Shown: positions 1 to 5,550 of the stretch, one piece after another | Layout of the letters: every line of letters begins with the position of its first letter | How positions within the stretch are numbered: position 1 is the stretch's first letter | Source: Betaproteobacteria bacterium | Lineage (GTDB): Bacteria > Pseudomonadota > Gammaproteobacteria > Burkholderiales > SG8-39 | Assembly (NCBI GenBank): GCA_009693345.1 | Contig: SHXL01000179.1 | Coordinates: 1-5,550 of the forward strand | Length of the DNA stretch: 5,550 nt | Direction of reading: 5' to 3' | Position numbers and translations under genes: made by a program | The notes under the pieces: model-generated | What the model was told of the DNA's origin: nothing | The model's input: the letters and a program-made list of their open reading frames with translations, nothing else | Databases searched by the model: none

Positions 1-841
1 GGAACACGGGATTCTGCACCGCGCTCTGCAGCGCGGGCACCAGCTTGTCGATCGCCGCCTTCGGCGTGCCCTTGGGCACATAGAGCCCGTTCCAGACCAC
101 GAGGTCGAAGCCCGTCAGTCCCTGCTCGTGCAGCGTGGGCATGTCCGGCAGCGACGGCAGGCGCGCGCTGGTCGTCACGCCGTACGCCTTCACGTTGCCG
201 GACTTGATCTGCGGCACCGTGTTGGTCGTCTGGTCGCACATGAAATCGGTCTGGCCGCCGACCAGATCGTTCATCGCCGGCCCGGTGCCCTTGTACGGGA
301 TCGTCGTGAATTCGGCCTGCATCGTGCTCATCAACAGCATCCCGCATAGGTGCGAGGCGGAGCCGAGGCCGGCCGTGGCGTAGGTGAGCTTGTCCTTGTT
401 GGCCTTCGCGTAAGGCAGAAACTCCGCGAAATTGGCGGCTGGCGTCGCCTTCTTCGCGATCAGCATCATCGGCACGTCGGCGATCTGGCCGATGTAATCG
501 AAGTCGTTGAGCGTGTCGTACGGCAGCTTGCGGTACAGCGCCGGCGAGGTCGCCATGCCGATGTGGTACAGCAGCAGCGTGTAGCCGTCGGGCCGCGCCT
601 TGGCCACCTTGTTGATGCCGATCGTACCGCCCGCGCCGCCGGAATTGTCGATCAGCACCTGCGTCTTTAGCGGCTCGCTCATCGCCGCCGCCAGCACCCG
701 CGCCAGCGTATCGGTCGGCCCGCCCGCCGCGGCCGGCACGACAATGGTGACCGGCTTCACCGGGTATTCCTGCGCCAGCGCCGCGGTCGCCAGCAGCAGC
801 AGGAATAACGCAGTCGAAAGTATTGTTCTCGGTTGGCTCAT
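1..841 (-). CDS. Bug/TctC-family periplasmic solute-binding receptor, C-terminus cut by window edge
   Basis: This is the extracytoplasmic receptor of the tripartite tricarboxylate transporter (TTT) type, expected to bind a small carboxylate in the periplasm. I translated it from the minus strand; 280 residues are visible. Residues 1-23 form a signal peptide (Arg5, a Leu-rich core at 12-17, cleavage near ALA-QE). The mature start EYPVKPVTIVVP is typical of the family. Other family marks are GGPTDTLAR (40-48), NSGGAGGTIG (66-75), RPDGYTLL (83-90), KLPYDT (105-110) and YKGTGPAMNDLVGGQ (183-197). The family is usually about 320-330 residues, so roughly 45 are missing beyond the left edge. Two adjacent ATGs (842-844 and 839-841) could start it. 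GGAGG at 847-851 lies 2 bases from the first and 5 from the second, which favours the second. No TctA or TctB membrane genes are visible, and orphan Bug genes are common. The ligand cannot be told from the sequence. Confidence 0.93.
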   Translation of the reverse strand, partial: MSQPRTILSTALFLLLLATAALAQEYPVKPVTIVVPAAAGGPTDTLARVLAAAMSEPLKTQVLIDNSGGAGGTIGINKVAKARPDGYTLLLYHIGMATSPALYRKLPYDTLNDFDYIGQIADVPMMLIAKKATPAANFAEFLPYAKANKDKLTYATAGLGSASHLCGMLLMSTMQAEFTTIPYKGTGPAMNDLVGGQTDFMCDQTTNTVPQIKSGNVKAYGVTTSARLPSLPDMPTLHEQGLTGFDLVVWNGLYVPKGTPKAAIDKLVPALQSAVQNPVF

Positions 842-926
842 CATGCCCTCCCCGCTTTCATTCTTGGCAGTTGGAATTGACGCCGTCTATCGTACACTTG
901 CCGCCGTACGAAAGAGCGGAACATCG
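842..926. promoter_or_regulatory. Divergent intergenic region between the receptor gene and the PLDc_N-type gene
   Basis: About 82 bases separate two genes that point away from each other, so promoters for both must lie here or inside the genes. The minus strand carries the strong Shine-Dalgarno GGGGAGG of the receptor gene. A short inverted repeat, CGTAC (891-895) and GTACG (906-910) with 10 bases between, sits in the middle. It could be an operator half-site pair, but five-base arms occur often by chance. Confidence 0.4.
864..893 (+). promoter_or_regulatory. Possible sigma70-type promoter for the PLDc_N/methionine synthase transcript
   Basis: TTGGCA (864-869) matches the -35 consensus at five of six bases, and TATCGT (888-893) matches the -10 at four of six, with an 18-base spacer. 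Transcription would begin near 900, leaving a leader of about 27 bases before the ATG at 927. This is a consensus match by eye only; the weak -10 keeps confidence low. Confidence 0.3.
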
Positions 927-1118
927 ATGATGAATATCGGATTCCCGGGGGTCTGGGGCCTGCTGGTTCTCGCGGGGAACGTGTGGGCGATTCTCAATAT
1001 CTCGCAGAGCCCGGTTTCGAATGAGAAGAAGGTGGTCTGGATCGTCGCGGTGATTCTCCTGCCGCTGCTGGGGCTGGTGTTGTGGTACTTCCTCGGTCCG
1101 CGAAGCGCAAAGGCGTAA
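927..1118 (+). CDS. Small two-helix membrane protein, PLDc_N-domain type
   Basis: This 63-residue protein has two hydrophobic helices, about residues 7-25 and 36-56, joined by a short polar loop (SQSPVSNEKK). The pattern VWAILNI, then a lysine pair, then KVVWIVAVILLPLLG and WYFLGPR resembles the 'phospholipase D-nuclease N-terminal' (PLDc_N) domain. That name comes from an N-terminal membrane segment of cardiolipin synthases. The domain also occurs alone in many short bacterial proteins of unknown role, and no catalytic HKD motif is present here. It therefore should not be called a phospholipase. Both termini probably face the same side of the inner membrane. Two ATGs stand in tandem (927 and 930) with only a weak GGA-type ribosome site upstream. 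The same frame stays open upstream to about 600, but that part lies over the receptor gene and is a shadow. The methionine synthase gene starts 15 bases after its stop, so the two are probably co-transcribed. Confidence 0.8.
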   Translation: MMNIGFPGVWGLLVLAGNVWAILNISQSPVSNEKKVVWIVAVILLPLLGLVLWYFLGPRSAKA

Positions 1119-1133
1119 GAAAGGGATAAGGAT

Positions 1134-2156
1134 ATGTTCGAGACGACGATCGCGGGAAGTTTGCCGAAGCCGGGCTGGCTGGCGGAGACGGACAAGCTGT
1201 GGCCCGCGTGGCGGGCCGAGGGCGCGGAGTTGGCGAAGGCAAAGCGCGACGCCACCTTGCTGTGGCTCAAGGAGCAGGAGGATGCGGGCATCGACATCGT
1301 CACCGATGGCGAGCAGTCGCGCCAGCACTTCGTGCACGGCTTCCTCGAGTTCGTCGAGGGCATCGATTTCGAGCACAAGGTGAAGATGGGGATCCGCAAC
1401 AACCGCTACGACGCGATGGTGCCGGTGGTGGTGGGACCGCTGAAGCTGAAGGGCCGCGTCCATCAGACCGAGGCCCTTGTAATGAGAAGTCATTCAAGGC
1501 GAAAAATCAAAATCACCCTGCCGGGACCCATGACCATCGTCGACACGATCGCGGACCGGCACTACGGCGACAAGGTGAAGCTGGCGATGGCCTTCGCCGC
1601 GCTGCTCAACCAGGAAGCACGCGCGCTGGAGAAGGACGGCGTGGACGTGATCCAGTTCGACGAGCCGGCGTTCAACGTCTACATGGACGACGTCACCAAA
1701 TGGGGAATTGCCGCGCTGCACCGCGCGATCAGGGGCCTGAAGAAGGCGAAGACCTGCGTGCACATCTGCTACGGCTACGGCATCAAGGCGAACCTCGACT
1801 GGAAGGAAACCCTCGGCGGCGAGTGGCGCCAGTACGAGCAGATCTTCCCGGCGCTCGCGAAGAGCAAGCTCGACCAGGTGTCGCTCGAGTGCATCCACTC
1901 GAAAGTGCCGGTCGATCTGCTGAAACTGCTCAAGGGCAAGGACGTGCTGGTCGGCGTGATCGACGTCGCAAGCGACAAGGTGGAAACGGCGGAAGAGGTC
2001 TGTTCGACCATCAAGAAAGCACTGAAATACGTTCCGAAGAAGCACCTCTTCCCCTGCACCAACTGCGGCATGGCGCCGATGAGCCGCGAGATCGCGCGCG
2101 CGAAGCTGAAGGCGCTCGCCGCGGGTGCCGCGCTGGCGAGGAAGCGCTACCGCTGA
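1134..2156 (+). CDS. Core (single-barrel) cobalamin-independent methionine synthase, MesD-like
   Basis: This 340-residue protein corresponds to the C-terminal catalytic barrel of MetE and lacks the N-terminal barrel of the roughly 750-residue classical enzyme. It should transfer a methyl group to homocysteine, giving methionine in the cytoplasm. The zinc ligands of MetE (His, Cys, Glu, Cys) are matched by His210 and Cys212 (VHICYGYG), Glu252 (SLEC) and Cys311 (NCGMAP). AGSLPKP (7-13) and FDEPAF (175-180) match homocysteine-binding segments. The motifs DGEQSRQHF (58-66), LPGPMT (129-134) and GEWRQYE (229-235) resemble, from memory, the folate-independent MesD group. MesD proteins are known to depend on MesX (DUF1852), which is not visible here. 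AAGGG at 1121-1125 lies 8 bases before the ATG, supporting this start. The 3' end overlaps the opposing hydrolase gene by 10 bases. A rare-codon tract covers residues 115-126. Family assignment is firm; the MesD subgroup is likely but not proven. Confidence 0.9.
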   Translation: MFETTIAGSLPKPGWLAETDKLWPAWRAEGAELAKAKRDATLLWLKEQEDAGIDIVTDGEQSRQHFVHGFLEFVEGIDFEHKVKMGIRNNRYDAMVPVVVGPLKLKGRVHQTEALVMRSHSRRKIKITLPGPMTIVDTIADRHYGDKVKLAMAFAALLNQEARALEKDGVDVIQFDEPAFNVYMDDVTKWGIAALHRAIRGLKKAKTCVHICYGYGIKANLDWKETLGGEWRQYEQIFPALAKSKLDQVSLECIHSKVPVDLLKLLKGKDVLVGVIDVASDKVETAEEVCSTIKKALKYVPKKHLFPCTNCGMAPMSREIARAKLKALAAGAALARKRYR

Positions 2157-3274
2157 TCGCGCAGGAATTGCAGCAGCAGCCGGCTCGTTTCGCCGGTCTG
2201 CTCCTGCTGCACCCAGTGCCCGGCCCCATCGACGACGTGAAAGCCGCGGAACTGCGTGCAGGCGCCGCGCAGGATCTTCTCCGGATCGCCTGAGCGCTGG
2301 TAAGGGCCCCAATCGCTCCTGCCCGCGATGAAGCAGGACGGCACGTCGATCGTGCGGCCGTGGAAGATTTCCAGCTCGGCATTGAACGCACCGCTGGTGC
2401 CGCAGCGGTACCACTGCAGGCCGCCCTGGAAACCGGTGCGCTCGTACTCCGCGCTGTAGACGCGCAGCTCTTCCTCCGGCAACCATGTGCAGGCCGCTAT
2501 CCCGGCCGCCGATGGCATCTCCGGCGCCACGGTCTCGGCCATGCCCTTGGCGAGATCCATGATGTAGTACTCCGGCATCCTGGCCAGTTCCGTGGCCGAC
2601 CACGCCTTGAGCACGAACGGCTGGTTCCGTTTCCAGTCCGCGCTCTTGTGGTGGTAGTAGGCGCGCAGGAAGGCGTGCACGCCCTGCGGGCAGCGGTGCA
2701 TGTTGGCCTCCGCTTCTCGCGTCGAGTAGTACCACTGGTAATGCTTGCGCGGGCGCGGCAGCGCGGCGAGTTCGTCGTGGATGCGATCCACGCCTTTACG
2801 CGACAACTGCGGCGGCGGCAGCGGCGGCGGCCCGCCGAAGGGCGCGCTCATCAATGCCACCGACCGGAATACGTCCGGCCGGATGAGCGAACACCACGCG
2901 GCGACGGGCGAACCAAAGTCGTGCCCTGCCAGCAGCGCCACGGAGCGGTAGCCGAGCGCCGCGACCAGGCCCAACGCGTCGCGCACCAGGTTGAGGATGC
3001 GGAAAGAACTGAGATCGCCGTCATAGCGGTTGTCCCAACCTGTGGTACGGCCGTAGCCGCGCTGGTCGGGCGCCACCACGTGGTAGCCGGCCTGCGCGAG
3101 CGGCAGCATCACCTTGCGCCAGCTATAGGCGAGTTCCGGAAAGCCGTGCAGCAGCAGCACGAGCGGCCGGCCGGCGGTTTCATGGCCCGCCTCGAATACG
3201 TGCATGTCGAGGCCGTTGATGCCCGGGATCATCCGGGAGCGGATTCCAGCGGGCATGCTTATCTGCGCCATCAT
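2147..3274 (-). CDS. Alpha/beta hydrolase, epoxide hydrolase type
   Basis: This 375-residue protein carries the full epoxide-hydrolase pattern. HGFPE (43-47) supplies the oxyanion hole. DQRGYGRT (70-77) is the conserved turn. GHDFG (117-121) holds the nucleophile Asp119. The acid is probably Asp321 (GRSDWG) and the base His353 (GAGHW). The Asp nucleophile points to epoxide hydrolases or haloacid and haloalkane dehalogenases rather than Ser esterases. Tyrosines in the cap (YQWYY at 179-183 and WYR at 288-290) match the two that polarise the epoxide, which favours epoxide hydrolase. There is no signal peptide, so it is probably cytoplasmic. A proline-rich stretch (149-155) marks entry into the cap. 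AAGGG at 3284-3288 lies 9 bases upstream of the first of two tandem ATGs. It diverges from the aldehyde dehydrogenase gene across 50 bases and converges on the methionine synthase gene. The substrate is unknown. Confidence 0.9.
   Translation of the reverse strand: MMAQISMPAGIRSRMIPGINGLDMHVFEAGHETAGRPLVLLLHGFPELAYSWRKVMLPLAQAGYHVVAPDQRGYGRTTGWDNRYDGDLSSFRILNLVRDALGLVAALGYRSVALLAGHDFGSPVAAWCSLIRPDVFRSVALMSAPFGGPPPLPPPQLSRKGVDRIHDELAALPRPRKHYQWYYSTREAEANMHRCPQGVHAFLRAYYHHKSADWKRNQPFVLKAWSATELARMPEYYIMDLAKGMAETVAPEMPSAAGIAACTWLPEEELRVYSAEYERTGFQGGLQWYRCGTSGAFNAELEIFHGRTIDVPSCFIAGRSDWGPYQRSGDPEKILRGACTQFRGFHVVDGAGHWVQQEQTGETSRLLLQFLRDQR
2170..2207. terminator. Imperfect hairpin at the convergent gene ends
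   Basis: Arms at 2170-2184 and 2192-2207 pair through CCGGC/GCCGG, then a G-U pair, a one-base bulge, AGCA-type pairs, one C-C mismatch and GCAG/CTGC, around a 7-base TCGTTTC loop. It lies 13 bases after the methionine synthase stop and inside the last codons of the hydrolase. No T-run follows on either strand, so it is at best a weak or non-canonical terminator. It may simply be coding sequence rich in CAG/CTG. Confidence 0.25.
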
Positions 3275-3324
3275 TTCGGGTTACCCTTCACGGTCGTTTT
3301 CAAAATCTCTCCGACAAGGCCAAT
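3275..3324. promoter_or_regulatory. Compact divergent spacer with ribosome sites for both flanking genes
   Basis: Only 50 bases separate two divergent starts. The minus-strand AAGGG (3284-3288) serves the hydrolase, and the plus-strand AAGG (3316-3319, 5 bases before ATG) serves the aldehyde dehydrogenase. The AT-rich core contains the palindrome TTTTCAAAA (3297-3305). I could not fit a convincing -35/-10 pair in either direction. Overlapping promoters here are therefore inferred from the layout, not seen. Confidence 0.35.
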
Positions 3325-4758
3325 ATGTACCCTAACACTTTGCTTTTCATCGACGGCGCCTGGTGCGCCGCTGCCTCCGGCCGCACCCTGCCCGTGATGA
3401 ACCCGGCCACCGGCAAGCAGATCGGCACCCTCGCCCACGCCGAGCGAGCGGACCTCGACCGCGCGCTCGAAGCCGCGCGCAAGGGCTTTGCCGCATGGCG
3501 AAAGATTTCGGCCTTCGAGCGCTCGAAGATGATGCGCAAGGCCGCCAACCTGCTGCGCGATCGCGCCGACGCGATCGCGCCGCTGATGACCATGGAGCAG
3601 GGCAAGACGGTGGCCGAGGCGAAGATGGAGGTCCTCGCCGGCGCCGACACGATCGACTGGTTCGCCGAAGAAGCGCGCCGCGCCTATGGGCGGGTGATCC
3701 CGGCGCGCGCGGAAGGCGTCTATCAACTCGTCATCAAGGAGCCGGTGGGGCCGGTTGCCGCGTTCACGCCGTGGAATTTCCCGATCAACCAGATCGTGCG
3801 CAAACTCTCGGCCGCGCTCGCGGCGGGCTGCTCGATCATCGTCAAGGCGCCCGAGGAAACGCCGGCCTCGCCCGCCGAGCTGATCCGCGCCTACGCCGAC
3901 GCCGGCGTGCCCGCGGGCGTCGTCAACCTGGTCTACGGCGTGCCGGCGGATATCTCGAGCTACCTGATCGCGCACCCGGTGATCCGCAAGATATCGTTCA
4001 CCGGCTCGACCGTGGTCGGCAAGCAGCTCGCGGCGATGGCCGGCCAGCACATGAAGCGCGCCACCATGGAGCTCGGCGGGCACGCGCCGGTAATCGTCTT
4101 CGACGACGCCGATGTGGAGGTCGCCGCCAAGACCATGGCCGCGAGCAAATACCGCAATGCCGGGCAGGTGTGCGTGTCGCCGACCCGCTTCCTGGTGCAG
4201 GAAGGCATCTACAAGAGCTTCGTCGACAAATTCGTCGAGGCGACGAAGACGCTCAAGGTCGGCAACGGCCTGGAGTCCGGCGTCACCATGGGCGCCCTCG
4301 CCAACCCGCGCCGCACGCGCGCCATGGAAGCCAACGTCGAGGACGCGCAAAAACACGGCGGCAAAGTGCGCACCGGCGGCCACCGCATCGGCGAGGAGGG
4401 CAATTTCTTCGAGCCGACCGTGATCACCGAACTGGCCAACGACGCGCAGGCGATGAACGTCGAGCCCTTCGGCCCGATGGCGATGATCAATCCGTTCAAG
4501 ACCTTCGATGACGCGGTGAAGGAAGCCAACCGCCTGCCCTTCGGCCTCGCCGCCTACGCCTGGACCCGCTCGGCGAAGACCGCCAACGCGATCGCCGCAT
4601 CGGTCGAGACCGGCATGATCACCATCAACCACCTCGGCCTCGCCCTGCCCGAGGTGCCCTTCGGCGGCGTGAAGGACTCCGGCTACGGCTCCGAGGGCGG
4701 CAGCGAAGCGATCGAACCCTACCTGAATCCGAAATTCGTCTCGCAGGCGGGGTTGTAG
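3325..4758 (+). CDS. NAD(P)-dependent aldehyde dehydrogenase, succinate-semialdehyde dehydrogenase type
   Basis: This is a full-length member (477 residues) of the aldehyde dehydrogenase superfamily, which oxidises an aldehyde to the carboxylate using NAD(P)+. The catalytic set is complete: Asn151 in PWNFP (149-153), Lys174 in VKAPEETP, FTGST (225-229) of the cofactor fold, general base Glu249 in MELGG (248-252), nucleophile Cys283 in GQVCVSP, and Glu380 in VEPFGP. PFGGVKDSGYGSEGG (445-459) is the usual C-terminal signature of the GabD-like branch. That branch includes succinate-semialdehyde and alpha-ketoglutarate-semialdehyde dehydrogenases, which cannot be separated by eye. An AAGG ribosome site lies 5 bases before the ATG at 3325. 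The enolase-superfamily gene follows 14 bases after the stop, implying one transcript. A sugar-acid oxidation route is one reading, with the semialdehyde made downstream of the dehydratase. Family certain, substrate uncertain. Confidence 0.93.
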   Translation: MYPNTLLFIDGAWCAAASGRTLPVMNPATGKQIGTLAHAERADLDRALEAARKGFAAWRKISAFERSKMMRKAANLLRDRADAIAPLMTMEQGKTVAEAKMEVLAGADTIDWFAEEARRAYGRVIPARAEGVYQLVIKEPVGPVAAFTPWNFPINQIVRKLSAALAAGCSIIVKAPEETPASPAELIRAYADAGVPAGVVNLVYGVPADISSYLIAHPVIRKISFTGSTVVGKQLAAMAGQHMKRATMELGGHAPVIVFDDADVEVAAKTMAASKYRNAGQVCVSPTRFLVQEGIYKSFVDKFVEATKTLKVGNGLESGVTMGALANPRRTRAMEANVEDAQKHGGKVRTGGHRIGEEGNFFEPTVITELANDAQAMNVEPFGPMAMINPFKTFDDAVKEANRLPFGLAAYAWTRSAKTANAIAASVETGMITINHLGLALPEVPFGGVKDSGYGSEGGSEAIEPYLNPKFVSQAGL

Positions 4759-4772
4759 GAACCAGCCGGTGC

Positions 4773-5550
4773 ATGCGCATAACCGCGATTGAGACCATTC
4801 ACGTCGGCGCCTACCCGAACATTACGTTCGTCGAGGTGCGCACCGACGAAGGCCTGGTGGGCCTGGGCGAAACCTTCCGCGGTCCGCAGGCGGTCGCCGC
4901 CCATGTCCACGAGGGCATTGCGCCGTATCTTCTGGGGCGTGACCCGCGTACCGTGGAGGCGCACAGCCATCACATGCTCAATGGCTATCTTGGCTTCGCC
5001 AGCACTGGCACCGAGATGCGAGCGGCGAACGCCGTCGACATTGCATTGTGGGACCTCTGGGGCAAGGCAACCGGCCAGTCGATCGCGCAATTGCTCGGCG
5101 GCGCGGTGCGCGACAGGGTCCGCGTCTACAACACCTGTGCGGGCTACACCTATAACTAGGCCGGCGGGCGACGCCTGATTGATTCGGGCGCCAAGGACGG
5201 AGCCGCACAGGGGCCTTACGAAGACCAGATCGCGTTCATGAAGCGCCCGGCCGAACTGGCGCATTCGCTGCTCGACATGGGCATATCGGCGATGAAGATC
5301 TGGCCGTTCGATCCGCTCGCTGAAGCCACCCGTGGCACTTCGATTGCGCGCGCCGACTTGGCGCGCGGCGCGGCGCCATTCAAGGCGATCCGCGACGCGG
5401 TAGGCGACCGCATGGACCTGATGTGCGAGTTCCATTCGATCTGGAGCCTGCCGGCGGCACTCGAGATCGCCGCCGCGTTGCGCGACGTGGGCATCTATTG
5501 GAGCGAGGACCCGATCAAGATGGTCAATGCGCAGGCGCTCGCCGACTACC
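4773..5550 (+). pseudogene. Mandelate racemase/muconate lactonizing-type enolase-superfamily enzyme, interrupted by an in-frame TAG and cut by the window edge
   Basis: Residues 1-128 (4773-5156) form the N-terminal capping domain of the enolase superfamily: MRITAIETI, VEVRTDEGLVGLGE (20-33), AVDIALWDLWGKATGQSI (87-104) and LLGG. A TAG follows at 5157-5159 (codon 129). The same frame then runs open for 130 more codons with barrel motifs: ISAMKIWPFDP (171-181), AVGDRMDLM (209-217), CEFHSIWSLP (218-227) and YWSEDPI (242-248). The two parts are clearly one gene, since no frameshift is needed to join them. Metal-ligand positions appear as Glu219 and Glu245; the third ligand lies beyond the edge. 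The family is about 370-400 residues, so roughly a third is missing on the right. The start has an AGGA 12 bases upstream, rather far. The likely product is an acid-sugar dehydratase or related lyase. The TAG could be a true nonsense mutation, a sequence error or, least likely, readthrough. If only 4773-5159 is translated, the product lacks the active site. Confidence 0.82.

Noticed and set aside
600..926. An upstream extension of the PLDc_N-type reading frame back to an ATG at 600
   Set aside because: The extension lies antisense to the receptor's signal peptide and mature N-terminus, and its Ala/Ser-rich sequence matches no family. The PLDc_N-like match begins at the ATG pair 927/930.
1494..2735. 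A 413-codon minus-strand open frame across the methionine synthase and hydrolase genes
   Set aside because: Its sequence is low-complexity and Arg/Ala-rich. It spans the ends of two well-supported genes in other frames and has no family motifs.
2805..2835. GGC/GGCGGCGGC-type short repeat as a possible microsatellite
   Set aside because: On the minus strand it encodes the proline-rich cap-entry segment of the hydrolase. The repeat is short, imperfect and explained by proline codons.
2360..3397. A 345-codon plus-strand open frame opposite the hydrolase
   Set aside because: It is a shadow of the hydrolase coding sequence: Arg- and Val-rich, no motifs, and it would run through the divergent spacer into the aldehyde dehydrogenase start.
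3271..4632. A 453-codon open frame on the minus strand opposite the aldehyde dehydrogenase
   Set aside because: It lies entirely over a gene with a complete catalytic residue set. Its product is rich in Arg, Gly, His and Ala with no recognisable motif, as expected for antisense frames in GC-rich coding DNA.
5157..5159. TAG read as a recoded amino acid (pyrrolysine or general TAG reassignment)
   Set aside because: At least two neighbouring genes end with TAG where the family's proteins end, and the window shows no suppressor tRNA or recoding element. A simple nonsense mutation or sequence error is more likely.
1..5550. Mobile element, CRISPR array, tRNA or attachment site
   Set aside because: I saw no transposase or integrase motifs, no regularly spaced direct repeats and no tRNA-like cloverleaf on either strand. 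Nearly all the sequence is explained by the listed genes.

Overview
The window is high-GC bacterial DNA packed with genes: five intact or edge-cut coding regions and one interrupted gene, separated by 14 to 82 bases or slightly overlapping. The periplasmic receptor at the left edge belongs to the Bug/TctC family, which is hugely expanded in Betaproteobacteria (Burkholderiales and relatives). The oxidative catabolic genes beside it and the GC-rich codon use fit a soil or sediment betaproteobacterium. This placement is an inference; no rRNA or other marker gene is present.

Layout: (1) Positions 1-841, minus strand: a Bug-family solute receptor with a clear signal peptide, cut by the left edge. 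(2) 842-926: a divergent intergenic region with a weak plus-strand promoter candidate. (3) 927-1118, plus: a 63-residue two-helix membrane protein of the PLDc_N type. (4) 1134-2156, plus: a one-barrel 'core' methionine synthase resembling the MesD group. (5) 2147-3274, minus: an epoxide-hydrolase-type alpha/beta hydrolase. It converges on gene 4 with a 10-base tail overlap. (6) 3275-3324: a 50-base divergent spacer. (7) 3325-4758, plus: an NAD(P)-dependent aldehyde dehydrogenase of the succinate-semialdehyde dehydrogenase type. (8) 4773 to the right edge, plus: an enolase-superfamily (mandelate racemase/muconate lactonizing) enzyme whose frame is broken by one TAG at 5157-5159 but continues in the same frame with family motifs to the window end.

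How they may work together: genes 3 and 4 look like a two-gene transcript, with gene 4 probably making methionine from homocysteine. Genes 7 and 8 look like a second transcript that could dehydrate a sugar acid or other hydroxy acid and oxidise a resulting semialdehyde. The Bug receptor and the epoxide hydrolase are plausible accessories for carboxylate uptake and ring or epoxide opening, but nothing in the window ties them to one substrate.

I found no mobile element, CRISPR array, tRNA or rRNA, and no convincing undescribed multi-gene system. The items most worth checking are the in-frame TAG in the enolase-superfamily gene, the MesD-like gene without a visible DUF1852 (MesX) partner, and a short AT-rich, rare-codon tract inside that gene.
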